Shown here piece after piece: positions 33,462-42,759 of a stretch of 64,000 nt of DNA. The notes under the pieces are model-generated. The model was not told the origin of the DNA and did not search any database. It saw nothing but the letters and a program-made list of their open reading frames with translations. The DNA lies in NCBI RefSeq assembly GCF_007751035.1, contig NZ_CP036433.1, positions 5,003,001 to 5,067,000 of the forward strand, in the 5' to 3' direction. A program made the position numbers and the translations under genes. Origin of the DNA: Lignipirellula cremea. Lineage in GTDB: Bacteria; Planctomycetota; Planctomycetia; Pirellulales; Pirellulaceae. Each line of letters begins with the position of its first letter. Position 1 is the stretch's first letter.

Positions 33462-36400
33462 TTAGTTTCGCACCGGTTCCGGCGGCGAATCAAAGGCGGC
33501 TTCGGCGGCCTGCTTCACAGGCGCGTCGATCGCCTTGCGGGCGGTCAGGCTGTAGAACTGGCCGTCGGTGACTTTGTCAGGCTGCAGTTCGCCGTCCGCT
33601 TTTTTCGCCGTGTCGTAGAAGTAGACGCCGCCGCTGCCAGCGACTTCGCCGACTTCGCCCTGTACGATCAGGGCGGTCGATTCGTCGATGCCGATGCCCA
33701 GCAGTTGCGGGTAGCGGGTGACCAGCGAGACCATATCGGGCTGGCGTTTCCGCTGCGAGAAATGCTGGTCGACCGCGGCGCCAGGCAGGAATCCCAGGCC
33801 GCGTTCGTAACCATCGGCCATGACGTCGAGGTTCCCCAGCGGGTTGCCGCGGGCGAGGTACTCGGCCTGGATCGAGGCGCCGGCCGAACTGCCCATGATG
33901 ACGCCGCCGCGCTTCAGGACATCGTGCATTAACTTCTCCGCAGGCGTGTCCAGGTAAGCGTCGACGAACCGCCATTGGCGACCGCCGCCGAACCAGAGTC
34001 CGGTCGCGTTCTTGAGGGCCGTCTGGTATTCGTCGCTTTGCACTTTTTCCAGGGTTCGTCCCGGCAGGACGGTCACGTTCGCGGCTCCCGCTTTGCGGAA
34101 CGCTTCGCTGATGCTGTCCCGTGCGGGAATCGGATCGGCCAAAGCAGTCGGCAGCACGACGATGTTCGCCTTCTTGCCGCCGGCGAGTTCGACAAAACGG
34201 GAGATGATATCTTTCGGCATCCCGCCGCCGCCGATGATGATAAGCGTCCCCTTGTCGACCTGGACGGGCCGCGGCTGCTGCGGAGGACGATTGCCGGTGA
34301 CGATATCGCGGGCCGCCCTGCGGAGCGAGACGAAGTCGGCCTGGTCTTCGCTGGTCGCCAGCACGATCTCCGCGGCCGCGGCGTTGTCGTCGCCCCGGCG
34401 TTTGATCCGCACGTCGCCTTCGCCGACTTTGGTCAGCAGGCGGCCGTTAATCACCAGCGCGGCAGCCGCGTCAAGTTCCAGGCCAATGGCGTAAGGCTGT
34501 CGCTCCAGGGCGGCGTCCAGTCGGGAGGGGCTTTCTTTGCCGACAGCGTGCGTGTCGACGATCGCGTCGGGCAGCAGGGCCAGGGTCGATTCGGCCAGGG
34601 CGGAAGAATCGGCGTCGACAAAGGCGAGCGACGCCAGGAACTCGCCTGCTTCGCCGGCGGCGCCGACGACCTTCCCTTGCGAAACGAACCGGGCCAGCGC
34701 TTGCTGGGCCGACTTGATGCTGGCGAGCGCTTTGAGCTGGGCCGCATCGTTACCGGCGATCCAGACGCCTGTCGCCTGCTGGAGCAGGGCGGGCCAGGTC
34801 TGGGCCGCGAGCTTCTTCGCATTGTCCAGCCGGACGACGCGGATCTCGCCAAGCTGGCCTTCGTTCCAGCGATCCAGCAGTTTCCGCGTGGCCGCCCTGG
34901 TCGCGTCGGAGCGATCCAGAGCGAGGAGAATCGCCTGTCCCGGGGCGTTGTTTTCTCCCTGGGCAAGCTGCAGGAAACGATCGACGGCGGCGTCCGACAG
35001 TTGGCTGCCGGCGACGACGAGCGAACCGCCGACGCCGACCGGATCGATCCGCGGCAGATCGTCAATTTTGACGACGACCGGGGCCGGACGGGGACGCTCG
35101 GGCAGGTCGACCACCGTCAAACGGGAAGGCAGCGGCTGGGTCGACTGGTGCAGCAGCCGCACTGATTCTTCCAGCAGAAACTTCGGATCTTTGAAAGGTT
35201 CGAAACCGATATCCTGCCAGCGGATCATTCCTTCGCCGTCGATCAGGAACGTGCCATGCAGGGGAACCTGTTCGAAGTCGTCGTAGACGCGATACGCTTT
35301 GAAAATGTCCAGCTCGCTGTTAGCCAGCAGCGGGATCGGCATGCCGCCTTCGTAGTCGTCGAGAGACGTTTTCAGTTCCTCTACGTTCTCGCAGCTGATC
35401 GCCAGCAGCGAGATGCCGGCCTGCTGGTATTTCTCCGCCAGCGGGGCAAAGGCATGCAACTGCTCCACACAGTGCAGGCAGGAGTAGCCCAGGTAAAAGA
35501 TCAGCACGACCGGCTTGCCCTGGTACTGGGCCAGCGAGACTTCCTTGCCGGTATGGTCTCTCAGCTTCCAGGAGGGCGCCGGACTGGGCGACCAGCGAAA
35601 GGGACCCAGGGCGTCCAGTTCGGGCCGTTTGCCAAAGTCGTCCGCCGGGGTCCGGGCAATTCGCCAGTCGCCGTCGGCAGAAGTCAGGCCCAGCTCCGCG
35701 GCGATCGGCGTCAGGCGATCAAAGACTTCGACGCCCAACTGGAGAGAGCCGGAAAGTTTCTGCAGGGCGACGAAGGCATCTTTCGCTTCTTTCTTTTTCC
35801 CGGCCTGCCAGAGCAGATCAATCTGCACGGCCAGCGGCAGCACCTGGTTCTCGCGCGATTTGACTTCGTCCGCGATTAGTTTCAGGGCTTCCTCTTTTTC
35901 TCCGGCCTGGAACTGCAGGCGGGCGAGGTAGCTTTTGTCGTCGTCCGCCTTTTTCAGCATGGTGAAGGCGGCTTTGAAGTCGCCGTATTCCGCCAGCAGG
36001 CGTCCTTCGATCAGGGCGATGCTGTCTTCGAGCGATTTGACCGGATCGGCGCCGATGGCTTTTTTCTGAACGGGAGGCTTCTTGCCTTCCTTCTTGGCCT
36101 TGGCGACGGCCTCCTCGTGTTTGCGCAGGTCTGCGGCTGCTTTGGCCTTGACCTTATCGAGCCGGGCCTGCAGGTCGGCGACGGTTTCTTTCACCTTGTC
36201 GACATGATGCAGATGGGCGAACGCGATCCCGCGATGTTCGAGCCGGCGGACCTGTTCCGTATCGGTGTCGGTCGGCTCCAGGTACGGCGAGTCGGTGTAA
36301 GCGATCAGGTCGCTCCACAGCTCATACTTCTTGAGCACTTCGAACAATCGCACGCGGCCATAGTAGGAACTGCGGCGGCGGCTGATGGTGTTGTGGCTGG

Positions 36401-37418
36401 GATGCCGCGGCAGCTCGATCATGTTTTTGGCCAGGTCGAGCCCGTCCTGCCAGCGGCCGACAAAGACCAGATCGCGAATCAGCCATTCATTGTTATGGGC
36501 GAAATTGTGGATCTCGTCCGGCAGCACCCGGTCGCGCATCATGTGGGCGTGGTCGGTGCGGGCAGACGCTTCCTGCTGCCAGGCGGCGTCTTCGTAGCGT
36601 TTCAGGCGGGAGTAAATGTGGCCCGGCATGTGCCACATGTGGGCGATGGCGGGAGTGCCTTCGCCCGATTTGGCGGACGAGTCCAGGGCGTTCTTGGCGT
36701 CCTTGCTGTCCCACAGATGAATGCGATAATGATGCACTGGATGCAGCGGTTCGATCGCCAGCACTTCCTTGAGCGCGGCGTCGACGTCTTCGTACGACTT
36801 GCCGGCGTTGCTGCGATTCTTGTAGAGCGTGTAACCCAGCCAGGCCTTGGCTTCGAGATCCTCCGGGTAGCGGGCGGCGATTTCCTCGAACGCTGCCACC
36901 TGGCGGATCGCCTTTTCTTTGGCGGAGCCTTTGCCGTTGAGGGAGTCTTCGAGCGCGTCGATGTACATCGCTTCCCGCTCGGTCGCATGGCCGCGGCGTG
37001 CGATTGCTTCTTCCAGGAATTTTTTGGCGCGGCTCGAGTTGCCCGAGTTGGCCATCGCCATGCCCCAGTAGCAGATGGCGCAGTCGGGATCGAGCATGGC
37101 GGCCTGGCGGAAGGAACGCTCGGCTTCGAAATACCAGAAGCCGTGCAGTTGGCCGATGCCCTGTTCAACAAACTTCTGCACGTCGGGATTGTCGGACGTC
37201 ACCGCAAAGCGGATTGGCCCGGTGCCTGCCATCGGATAGGCAGCCTGGCGGGCGCCTTCGTTAAAGGCTTCGCCATGCAGCGAGTGGCCTGCCTGGAGCT
37301 CTTGCTCTGCTTCGACAGCGGGGCCGCCCGGGGCGACGGACTCGGCGGCCGAGAGCGCGGGGGTGATCAGCAGAAGCAGGGCGACGAAGCGAGTTAGTTC
37401 GCGAAGGGTTTTCGCCAT
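33462..37418 (-). CDS. Secreted fusion: TPR, redoxin, inactive S51 and active S51 (cyanophycinase-like)
   Basis: From the ATG at 37418 the 1318-residue product has a signal peptide (1-24), a TPR-like helical region (about 75-560, with IAHMWHMPGHIYSRLKRYEDAA), and an AhpC/TSA-type redoxin domain (about 605-760) with C647-x-x-C650 in YSCLHC and HGTFLIDGEG. Two S51-type units follow. The first (about 798-1005) keeps DTHA (His957) but reads VVGAAGEAG where the nucleophile serine is expected. The second (about 1057-1270) has GSSAGAS with Ser1178 and DQHFSQRKR with the catalytic histidine. S51 enzymes include cyanophycinase and peptidase E. The upstream ATG 102 bases earlier would add an unlikely leader. 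Role unknown; a periplasmic redox-linked peptidase is inference. Confidence 0.88.
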   Translation of the reverse strand: MAKTLRELTRFVALLLLITPALSAAESVAPGGPAVEAEQELQAGHSLHGEAFNEGARQAAYPMAGTGPIRFAVTSDNPDVQKFVEQGIGQLHGFWYFEAERSFRQAAMLDPDCAICYWGMAMANSGNSSRAKKFLEEAIARRGHATEREAMYIDALEDSLNGKGSAKEKAIRQVAAFEEIAARYPEDLEAKAWLGYTLYKNRSNAGKSYEDVDAALKEVLAIEPLHPVHHYRIHLWDSKDAKNALDSSAKSGEGTPAIAHMWHMPGHIYSRLKRYEDAAWQQEASARTDHAHMMRDRVLPDEIHNFAHNNEWLIRDLVFVGRWQDGLDLAKNMIELPRHPSHNTISRRRSSYYGRVRLFEVLKKYELWSDLIAYTDSPYLEPTDTDTEQVRRLEHRGIAFAHLHHVDKVKETVADLQARLDKVKAKAAADLRKHEEAVAKAKKEGKKPPVQKKAIGADPVKSLEDSIALIEGRLLAEYGDFKAAFTMLKKADDDKSYLARLQFQAGEKEEALKLIADEVKSRENQVLPLAVQIDLLWQAGKKKEAKDAFVALQKLSGSLQLGVEVFDRLTPIAAELGLTSADGDWRIARTPADDFGKRPELDALGPFRWSPSPAPSWKLRDHTGKEVSLAQYQGKPVVLIFYLGYSCLHCVEQLHAFAPLAEKYQQAGISLLAISCENVEELKTSLDDYEGGMPIPLLANSELDIFKAYRVYDDFEQVPLHGTFLIDGEGMIRWQDIGFEPFKDPKFLLEESVRLLHQSTQPLPSRLTVVDLPERPRPAPVVVKIDDLPRIDPVGVGGSLVVAGSQLSDAAVDRFLQLAQGENNAPGQAILLALDRSDATRAATRKLLDRWNEGQLGEIRVVRLDNAKKLAAQTWPALLQQATGVWIAGNDAAQLKALASIKSAQQALARFVSQGKVVGAAGEAGEFLASLAFVDADSSALAESTLALLPDAIVDTHAVGKESPSRLDAALERQPYAIGLELDAAAALVINGRLLTKVGEGDVRIKRRGDDNAAAAEIVLATSEDQADFVSLRRAARDIVTGNRPPQQPRPVQVDKGTLIIIGGGGMPKDIISRFVELAGGKKANIVVLPTALADPIPARDSISEAFRKAGAANVTVLPGRTLEKVQSDEYQTALKNATGLWFGGGRQWRFVDAYLDTPAEKLMHDVLKRGGVIMGSSAGASIQAEYLARGNPLGNLDVMADGYERGLGFLPGAAVDQHFSQRKRQPDMVSLVTRYPQLLGIGIDESTALIVQGEVGEVAGSGGVYFYDTAKKADGELQPDKVTDGQFYSLTARKAIDAPVKQAAEAAFDSPPEPVRN

Positions 37419-38123
37419 GGAGGTTGCCTTGAATGATTTCGAAGAAACAGGCAGGGAGGAGGCAGGTTCTTTGCAAAGGTCGGCGGAAACGACAAGGGAG
37501 GCTGCAGTCCTCGTGGTCAAACGGAAAGTCGCGAACGACCGGAGGCGGGCCGGACTACAATCTGTCGGCCGGGTTGAAAGCCTGGCCGACGACGAAGGAA
37601 AAAGAAATCAAAAGGGTGTCTGGCAGAAGACAAGGCGAGGTGCTCTCTCTCAGGCCGAGGAAGGGGGAGCCTGGAAAAAGAGCGTCTTCTGTGGGGAATT
37701 CTAGTTTCTTTGCTGCCGCAATTCAACGTTCTCGCCAGGATAAATCCGGCTGCGTGACATTCCCTGTTGCTGCCGAATCTCAAACCAGCACTGCTTCGCT
37801 CGGGCCGGACGCAGGGAGAAAAGGGGTTGTCGATTGTTACCTGCTTCTCCTGACTGCAGGAGCGGGCGCACCAGGGGGCGTCCATGCTTGATTCCCGGGT
37901 AGTGGACTTCGCCAGAAGTTCCTCTTCCTCCGTGATGCCGAACCGACCTGCAGCCACGTCCGCTACGGCCCGCCCTGATACCTGGTTGTGACGCGGCGCC
38001 AGGAGGAATTCCGCGATTCGCCTGTGCCTGCTGTTTTCGAATGGAGTAAATTGGCGGGTCAAGCGGTTGCTGCAGGCGCTTTGGTTCACGATCCCCTTGC
38101 CTTGCCTCGAAGGAATACTTTTG
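37419..38123. other. Divergent intergenic region, no gene seen
   Basis: About 700 bases between the fusion gene and the SGNH-like gene. Reading frames present in it have no ribosome-binding site, start context or recognisable domain. Both promoters should lie here. I see no repeat or RNA structure. Confidence 0.5.
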
Positions 38124-38942
38124 ATGCGAATCGTTACAAAACTGGGATGGATCGCGCTGCTGTTGGCGCTGGGATCGCCGGCGATTGCAGCGGAACCGGT
38201 TGTGGAGCCGCACCATGTTTTGATGGTGGGGAACAGCCTGACTTACACCTATAACATTCCAGCGATCCTGGCTCGGTTTGCGGCCGAGACGGATCGCGAA
38301 TTGACCCTCAAGACCCATTTCGCCGGCGGCAAGGATCTGACCTGGCACTGGAGCAATGCCCGCAAAACAGCAGGATTGACGGCCGCCCAGGTGATCGAAC
38401 AGGGGGATTTTGACCTGGTCATTCTGCAGGACAGCTCTCGGCGGTCCCTGTCAGCCGAGTCGCGTGAGGAATTCGTCCAGGTGACGAAAGAGTACCAGCA
38501 ACTCGCCGCCAAAAAGTCGACGCGGCTGCTGTTCTATATGGGCTTTCTTCGAAACGAAAAGTTTCCGGAAGATCAGGTCCAAACGCTGGATGCTATGTAT
38601 ACCGATCAGGCTGACGCCCTGGGGATCTCGTGCGCTCCGGTGGCCCTGGCCTTTCAGCGATGCCACCAGGAGCGACCCGATCTGGCGTTGCTGGACAACC
38701 GCACCGACGGCAAGTACGCCTTGAACAAAACGGGCACGCACCAGTCCCCCTTTGGCAGTTACCTGGCGGCCTGCACGATTTACGCCGCCCTGTACGATCG
38801 CAGTCCGGTCGGCCTGGAGTTTCGCGCGGCGTTTGATCAAAAGAAGGAAGTGACCTTTGAGAAGGAAGACACCGCGGCCGCCCAGGACATCGCCTGGCGA
38901 ACATGGCAAGCATGGAAAAAGCGACAGCAGCAGGGCAGTTGA
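38124..38942 (+). CDS. Secreted SGNH/GDSL-like hydrolase
   Basis: The ATG at 38124 follows GAAGGAATAC. The 272-residue product has a signal peptide (RIVTKLGWIALLLALGSPAIA). Block I is VLMVGNSLTYTYN, with the candidate nucleophile Ser in GNS, as in SGNH hydrolases where the usual GDS is altered. A central ILQDSSRRSL could serve as block III-like, and the C-terminal THQSPFGSYLAA places a His in the position of the DxxH motif. Such planctomycete proteins are often annotated SGNH/GDSL hydrolase; the substrate is unknown, possibly an acetylated carbohydrate. Confidence 0.75.
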   Translation: MRIVTKLGWIALLLALGSPAIAAEPVVEPHHVLMVGNSLTYTYNIPAILARFAAETDRELTLKTHFAGGKDLTWHWSNARKTAGLTAAQVIEQGDFDLVILQDSSRRSLSAESREEFVQVTKEYQQLAAKKSTRLLFYMGFLRNEKFPEDQVQTLDAMYTDQADALGISCAPVALAFQRCHQERPDLALLDNRTDGKYALNKTGTHQSPFGSYLAACTIYAALYDRSPVGLEFRAAFDQKKEVTFEKEDTAAAQDIAWRTWQAWKKRQQQGS

Positions 38943-38993
38943 TGCCTTGCTGGCGAACGGGTGAGCGCACCGCAGGACGTCAGGCGAAGCCCA

Positions 38994-40274
38994 CTACGAG
39001 GTTCGCTGGCTGCTCTGGAAACGGGCGGGTGAAAATGCGCTGATGTCGATGTGGGCCGGTTCGCCACGGACAAGTTCGGCGATCAGCTTGCCGGTTGCGG
39101 TCGCCATGCTGAGGCCTAGCATGTTGTGGCCGGTCGCCAGGAAGGTATTTGCCAGGCCCGGCGCGGCGCCGATGATCGGCAAGCTGTCCCATGTCATAGG
39201 GCGCCAGCCGTACCAGGCTTGCTGGACTTCGTCGGGCAACGGGACCTTGAGATAGTTGGCCGCCGAATCCCGCAGCTGCTGCAGCCGCCGGGGCGGAAGC
39301 GAAGTATCGTAGCCGCAAAACTCCATAATCGAACCCAGGCGGCAGCCTTGTTCAAAAGGCGAAACGCCCACCTTATGCTCGGGAAACAGCATCGGGTATC
39401 GCGGGCAAGGGTCGGGCCGCAGCGTGGTAATCGAGTAACCTTTGCCCGGCTGGATCGGTATCCGGCAATTCAGCTCCCCGCCCAGATGCGGACTCCAGGC
39501 GCCGGTCGCCACAATCACAAAGTCGGCCTCCATCGGCCCCTGCGAAGTCTGCAGCCGGGTGATCCGCCCTGCCTCTTTTTCAAAATGGAGCAGTTCGCAT
39601 TTCTCGATGAAACGCACTCCCTGTTCCTGCAGTCGGCGGGACCACTCCGAGTTCAGCAGATCGGGCCGGACCGAAGCATCGCCCCGGTAATGGTAACCGC
39701 CGGCCAGACCGCTGCGCAGGGCCGGATCCAGGTCGGGCAGATCGGCGCCTTGGATCCGCTGGGCGGTCGTGTCAAAGTGTTCCGTGAGCAGGCGATCCGT
39801 CTCGGCGAATTCGCTCATGCCGTGCCTGGTTTTCAAGACATACAACAGGCCGTTCTCGCGCCACTCGCAGGCCAGGTTCTCGGTCGCCATCAGTTGCCGG
39901 TACTCGCTCGCGGAAGAGTCAAGAATCGCCTTGAGATGCAGTCCCGCAGACAGCATCTGGCGGCGATTGCAACGTCTGGCGAACTGCCACATCCAGTTCC
40001 ACAAGGCAGGACGCAGCGTTGCCTTGACGCGGAACGGCGCACGGGGGTTGCAAAGCGACCTGATGGCGGCCCGTAGCGCCGCCGGCTCGGTCAGCGGCAG
40101 CACATGGCTGGGGCAAATGTAGCCGCAATTGCCGGAAGAACAGGCGCCGGCGATCCGACCGCGGTCGATCACCGTCACTCGGATCCCAGCGCGCGACAGG
40201 TAATGGGCGCAGGCGATGCCAATGATCCCTGAGCCAACCACCAAGGCCTGTTTGCTGGAGCTTTCCGGGTTCAT
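38994..40274 (-). CDS. FAD-dependent D-amino-acid dehydrogenase/oxidase (DadA-like)
   Basis: A 426-residue protein of the DAO (FAD-dependent amine oxidase) superfamily. The dinucleotide-binding fold is at the N-terminus (LVVGSGIIGIACAHYLSRAG). The C-terminal segment GWRPMTWDSLPIIGAAPGLANTFLATGHNMLGL is characteristic of the DadA group, which oxidises D-amino acids. There is no signal peptide. It diverges from a DHDPS-family gene across 506 bases. The same pair of families makes up hydroxyproline breakdown (cis-4-hydroxy-D-proline dehydrogenase and pyrroline-hydroxy-carboxylate deaminase), so that substrate is an attractive inference, not established here. Confidence 0.88.
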   Translation of the reverse strand: MNPESSSKQALVVGSGIIGIACAHYLSRAGIRVTVIDRGRIAGACSSGNCGYICPSHVLPLTEPAALRAAIRSLCNPRAPFRVKATLRPALWNWMWQFARRCNRRQMLSAGLHLKAILDSSASEYRQLMATENLACEWRENGLLYVLKTRHGMSEFAETDRLLTEHFDTTAQRIQGADLPDLDPALRSGLAGGYHYRGDASVRPDLLNSEWSRRLQEQGVRFIEKCELLHFEKEAGRITRLQTSQGPMEADFVIVATGAWSPHLGGELNCRIPIQPGKGYSITTLRPDPCPRYPMLFPEHKVGVSPFEQGCRLGSIMEFCGYDTSLPPRRLQQLRDSAANYLKVPLPDEVQQAWYGWRPMTWDSLPIIGAAPGLANTFLATGHNMLGLSMATATGKLIAELVRGEPAHIDISAFSPARFQSSQRTS

Positions 40275-40780
40275 ACGGCGGCTCCCCCAGGCAGGTCGAC
40301 GAGGCGAATACAGGCAGGCGAGTCGATAGTGCGCATGATCGCCTTTTGCGAATCGAGCAGAGAGTGCGCGGCGACCGACGTCGGCCGGCCGTCGGGTGTG
40401 ACGTTGACGCCTGACCCTTCCTCCGCAGGCCGATCGCAGGAGGCAGGGTCGGTCGTGATCTTTCGTATGTTACCGTCGAAAACGGGCAGTGTCTTGATCG
40501 AGGCGGCTCGTCCCCTGGGAATTTGCAAGAGACGGCAAGCAGCTCGTTGCCGGAATGTCGGGTCGTCCCTGCGTGGACTTCCCGGATTGACCGCAGGCGC
40601 GCGACCTTCCTCATTGTTGGCAAAACCTGCCTGTCGGTCGATGCAATGTCAAGACAACCGGCAGGCAGAACCGTACACTGTAGCCTTCCGCGTGCGCTCC
40701 GTCGACGCGGTCCCCTGACCCAGGCCGCAGGCGAATCGCGGCCTGGCTAACGATCTGACTTTGACTTTTGGAGAATCCCG
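40275..40780. other. Divergent intergenic region between DadA-like and DHDPS-like genes
   Basis: Presumed promoter region for both. A minus-strand reading frame ends at 40271 in an ATGA overlap with the DadA-like start; its last 21 codons read MRTIDSPACIRLVDLPGGAA plus one residue. No cysteine cluster or other domain is evident in it. It may be a short leader or a decayed gene. Confidence 0.4.
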
Positions 40781-41728
40781 GTGACTGACCGTTCCCACGT
40801 GTTCCGCGGCTGTGCGCCTGCACTCATGACGCCCTGGCTGCCCGACGGCGAGCCCGACTTTGACACGCTGGTGGATACGGCCCGGCAGCTGCTTGCCGCC
40901 GGCATGCGGGCCGTCGTTTATTGCGGGTCGATGGGCGACTGGCCCCTGCTGACCGACGAGCAACGGCGCCAGGGAGTGGCGAGACTGGTCCAGGCCGACG
41001 TTCCCGTCATTGTGGGAACAGGCGCCCAGAACCCGCGGACAGCAGCTGCCCATGCGGCGCACGCGCGCGAAGTCGGTGCGGCCGGCCTGATGGTGATCCC
41101 TCGCGTGCTGTCCCGCGGCAGTTCCCCCGCCGCCCAGCGAATCCACTTTGCCGATGTGCTGAAAGCGGGCGGCGACTTGCCGGCCGTGATTTATAACAGC
41201 CCTTACTACGGTTTTGAAACGAAGGCTGATCTGTTCTTTGAGCTGCGCCGCGATCATTCCAGCCTGGTCGGATTTAAAGAGTTCGGCGGCGCCGACTCGC
41301 TCAGCTATGCGGCCCAGCATATCACCGGCTGCGATCCCGACTTGCTGCTGCTGGTGGGCGTCGATACGCAGGTCGTCCACGGCTATCTGAATTGCGGGGC
41401 CGTCGGCGCCATCACCGGGGTCGGGAACGCTCTCCCGAAAGAGGTGCTTCGGCTGGTCGAATTGTGCCAGCAAGCGGCGCAAGGCGACGCGGCCGCACGT
41501 CGCCTGGCCAGCGAACTGGGCGACGCTCTGCTTGTCTTGTCCACCTTTGACGAAGGGCCTGATCTGGTTCTTTTTTACAAGCACCTGATGGTGCTGGAAG
41601 GACATTCGGCCTACGACCGCCAGGTCCACGCCAGCGACTGCCTCAGCCGCAGCCAGCGAGAATACCTGGAATCCCAGTGGAAACAGTTTCGTACCTGGTG
41701 GAGCAACTGGCCCGGCGCCAGCGCCTGA
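40781..41728 (+). CDS. DHDPS/NanA-family lyase or deaminase
   Basis: A class I aldolase (TIM barrel) of 315 residues with a GTG start preceded by GGAG eight bases upstream. The Schiff-base Lys is in LVGFKEFGG, the Tyr in VIYNSPYYG, and the substrate-carboxylate loop corresponds to VVYCGSMGDWPLLTDEQR, where dihydrodipicolinate synthases have GTTGE. That loop change means that it is not a true DapA; specificity lies elsewhere, for example 1-pyrroline-4-hydroxy-2-carboxylate deaminase or N-acetylneuraminate lyase. It is divergent from the DadA-like gene, supporting a role in amino-acid breakdown. Confidence 0.87.
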   Translation: MTDRSHVFRGCAPALMTPWLPDGEPDFDTLVDTARQLLAAGMRAVVYCGSMGDWPLLTDEQRRQGVARLVQADVPVIVGTGAQNPRTAAAHAAHAREVGAAGLMVIPRVLSRGSSPAAQRIHFADVLKAGGDLPAVIYNSPYYGFETKADLFFELRRDHSSLVGFKEFGGADSLSYAAQHITGCDPDLLLLVGVDTQVVHGYLNCGAVGAITGVGNALPKEVLRLVELCQQAAQGDAAARRLASELGDALLVLSTFDEGPDLVLFYKHLMVLEGHSAYDRQVHASDCLSRSQREYLESQWKQFRTWWSNWPGASA

Positions 41729-41877
41729 CAGACGAACGCGCTTGTTTCCTGCGGGCCGGCTTGTTTCAATAGGTCAAAGGGTTTGCCCTGTCGGCTGCAG
41801 TGTCCTCCGCAGGACGACTGTTGGCGAACAGATGCCGGGGAGACCGTCGCCGCCGATCGTACACAGGGGAACACGCC

Positions 41878-42693
41878 GTGCGTTATTTGCTGGTAATCTT
41901 CGTCGCGCTGGGTTGCAGCGGGGCCTGGGGAGCGTTCTCGGCCGTCACGCAAGCGAGCGAAGGGATCGAATGGTTTACGCCAGATCGATATCAAAGCCTC
42001 AAGCCGCTCGGCTTCCGTTTGACGGAGTTTCCCGAGAATGATTTCCTGCTGATTTTTCCGGAATGGATCACCGGCCGCGAAGCGAGCTGGCATGTGCGTC
42101 CGCAATGGAGGCTTACCGGGTCCACGGCAGTGGCGACCTGGCAGGAGGACGAAGTGGCCTTCCGGATGGAGGTCCAGCATCGGCTGACGGAAACAGGCCC
42201 GGAGCTGCGCTGGGCGATCCGATTCTCGAATGATTCCAGGCGAAAATTGACCGACGTCGCTGCGTTCAACTGCTTCAATCTGGTCGATGCGCCGGCCTTC
42301 AAGGACCTGGGCATGAACCGCACCTGGGTGGCGGAGGCGAAGGGGCAGCGGGTGCGTCTGGCAGACGTGAAGAAAACCAAAGGGCCGCGCACCATGCAAT
42401 TCTATCCGGCCCGGGGCGGGCTGCCGCTGGCTGAATTTGAACGCTATTCGCGGTATGCAGTGACTTCGAAAGAAACGCTGGCCGGCGACCGGATTGGCGT
42501 CGACTCGGTCGACGGGAAGTGGACGCTGGAATGCGTGATCGACCAGCCGGCGGCGTTTTTCTTTAACAACTGGGAAGACGACCACGGCTGCATTCATGCG
42601 GCGCCGCAACTGGGCGACGTTGCCCCGGGCGAGTCGGCCGCAGCCAGCGGGCATATTCGGTTTACTCGGCGCACCGACGATCCGTCCGAGTAG
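41878..42693 (+). CDS. Secreted hypothetical protein
   Basis: Taken from a GTG at 41878 with AGGGGA upstream, the 271-residue product has a signal peptide (VRYLLVIFVALGCSGAWGAF). The mature protein is beta-rich with many Trp, Phe and Arg residues (WHVRPQWRLTG, AVATWQEDEVAFRMEVQHRL, LRWAIRFSNDS) and looks like a large beta-sandwich, as seen in galactose-mutarotase-like or DUF families. I cannot assign a family. It lies 149 bases after the DHDPS-family gene on the same strand. Confidence 0.7.
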   Translation: MRYLLVIFVALGCSGAWGAFSAVTQASEGIEWFTPDRYQSLKPLGFRLTEFPENDFLLIFPEWITGREASWHVRPQWRLTGSTAVATWQEDEVAFRMEVQHRLTETGPELRWAIRFSNDSRRKLTDVAAFNCFNLVDAPAFKDLGMNRTWVAEAKGQRVRLADVKKTKGPRTMQFYPARGGLPLAEFERYSRYAVTSKETLAGDRIGVDSVDGKWTLECVIDQPAAFFFNNWEDDHGCIHAAPQLGDVAPGESAAASGHIRFTRRTDDPSE

Positions 42694-42704
42694 CGAATGA
42701 CGCG

Positions 42705-42729
42705 GGCCGCCATTTTGCGGTGGGCGGCC
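42705..42729. terminator. Hairpin between convergent genes
   Basis: GGCCGCC (42705-42711) pairs with GGCGGCC (42723-42729). It lies between convergent stops at 42693 and 42760. Bidirectional terminator is plausible; no T-run. Confidence 0.45.
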
Positions 42730-42759
42730 GACGATGTTTCCGCACCCACAGCGCGCCGA

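Noticed and set aside
37419-38123. Small genes in the 700-bp gap
   Set aside because: Several frames exist on both strands, but none has a ribosome-binding site, signal peptide or recognisable domain.
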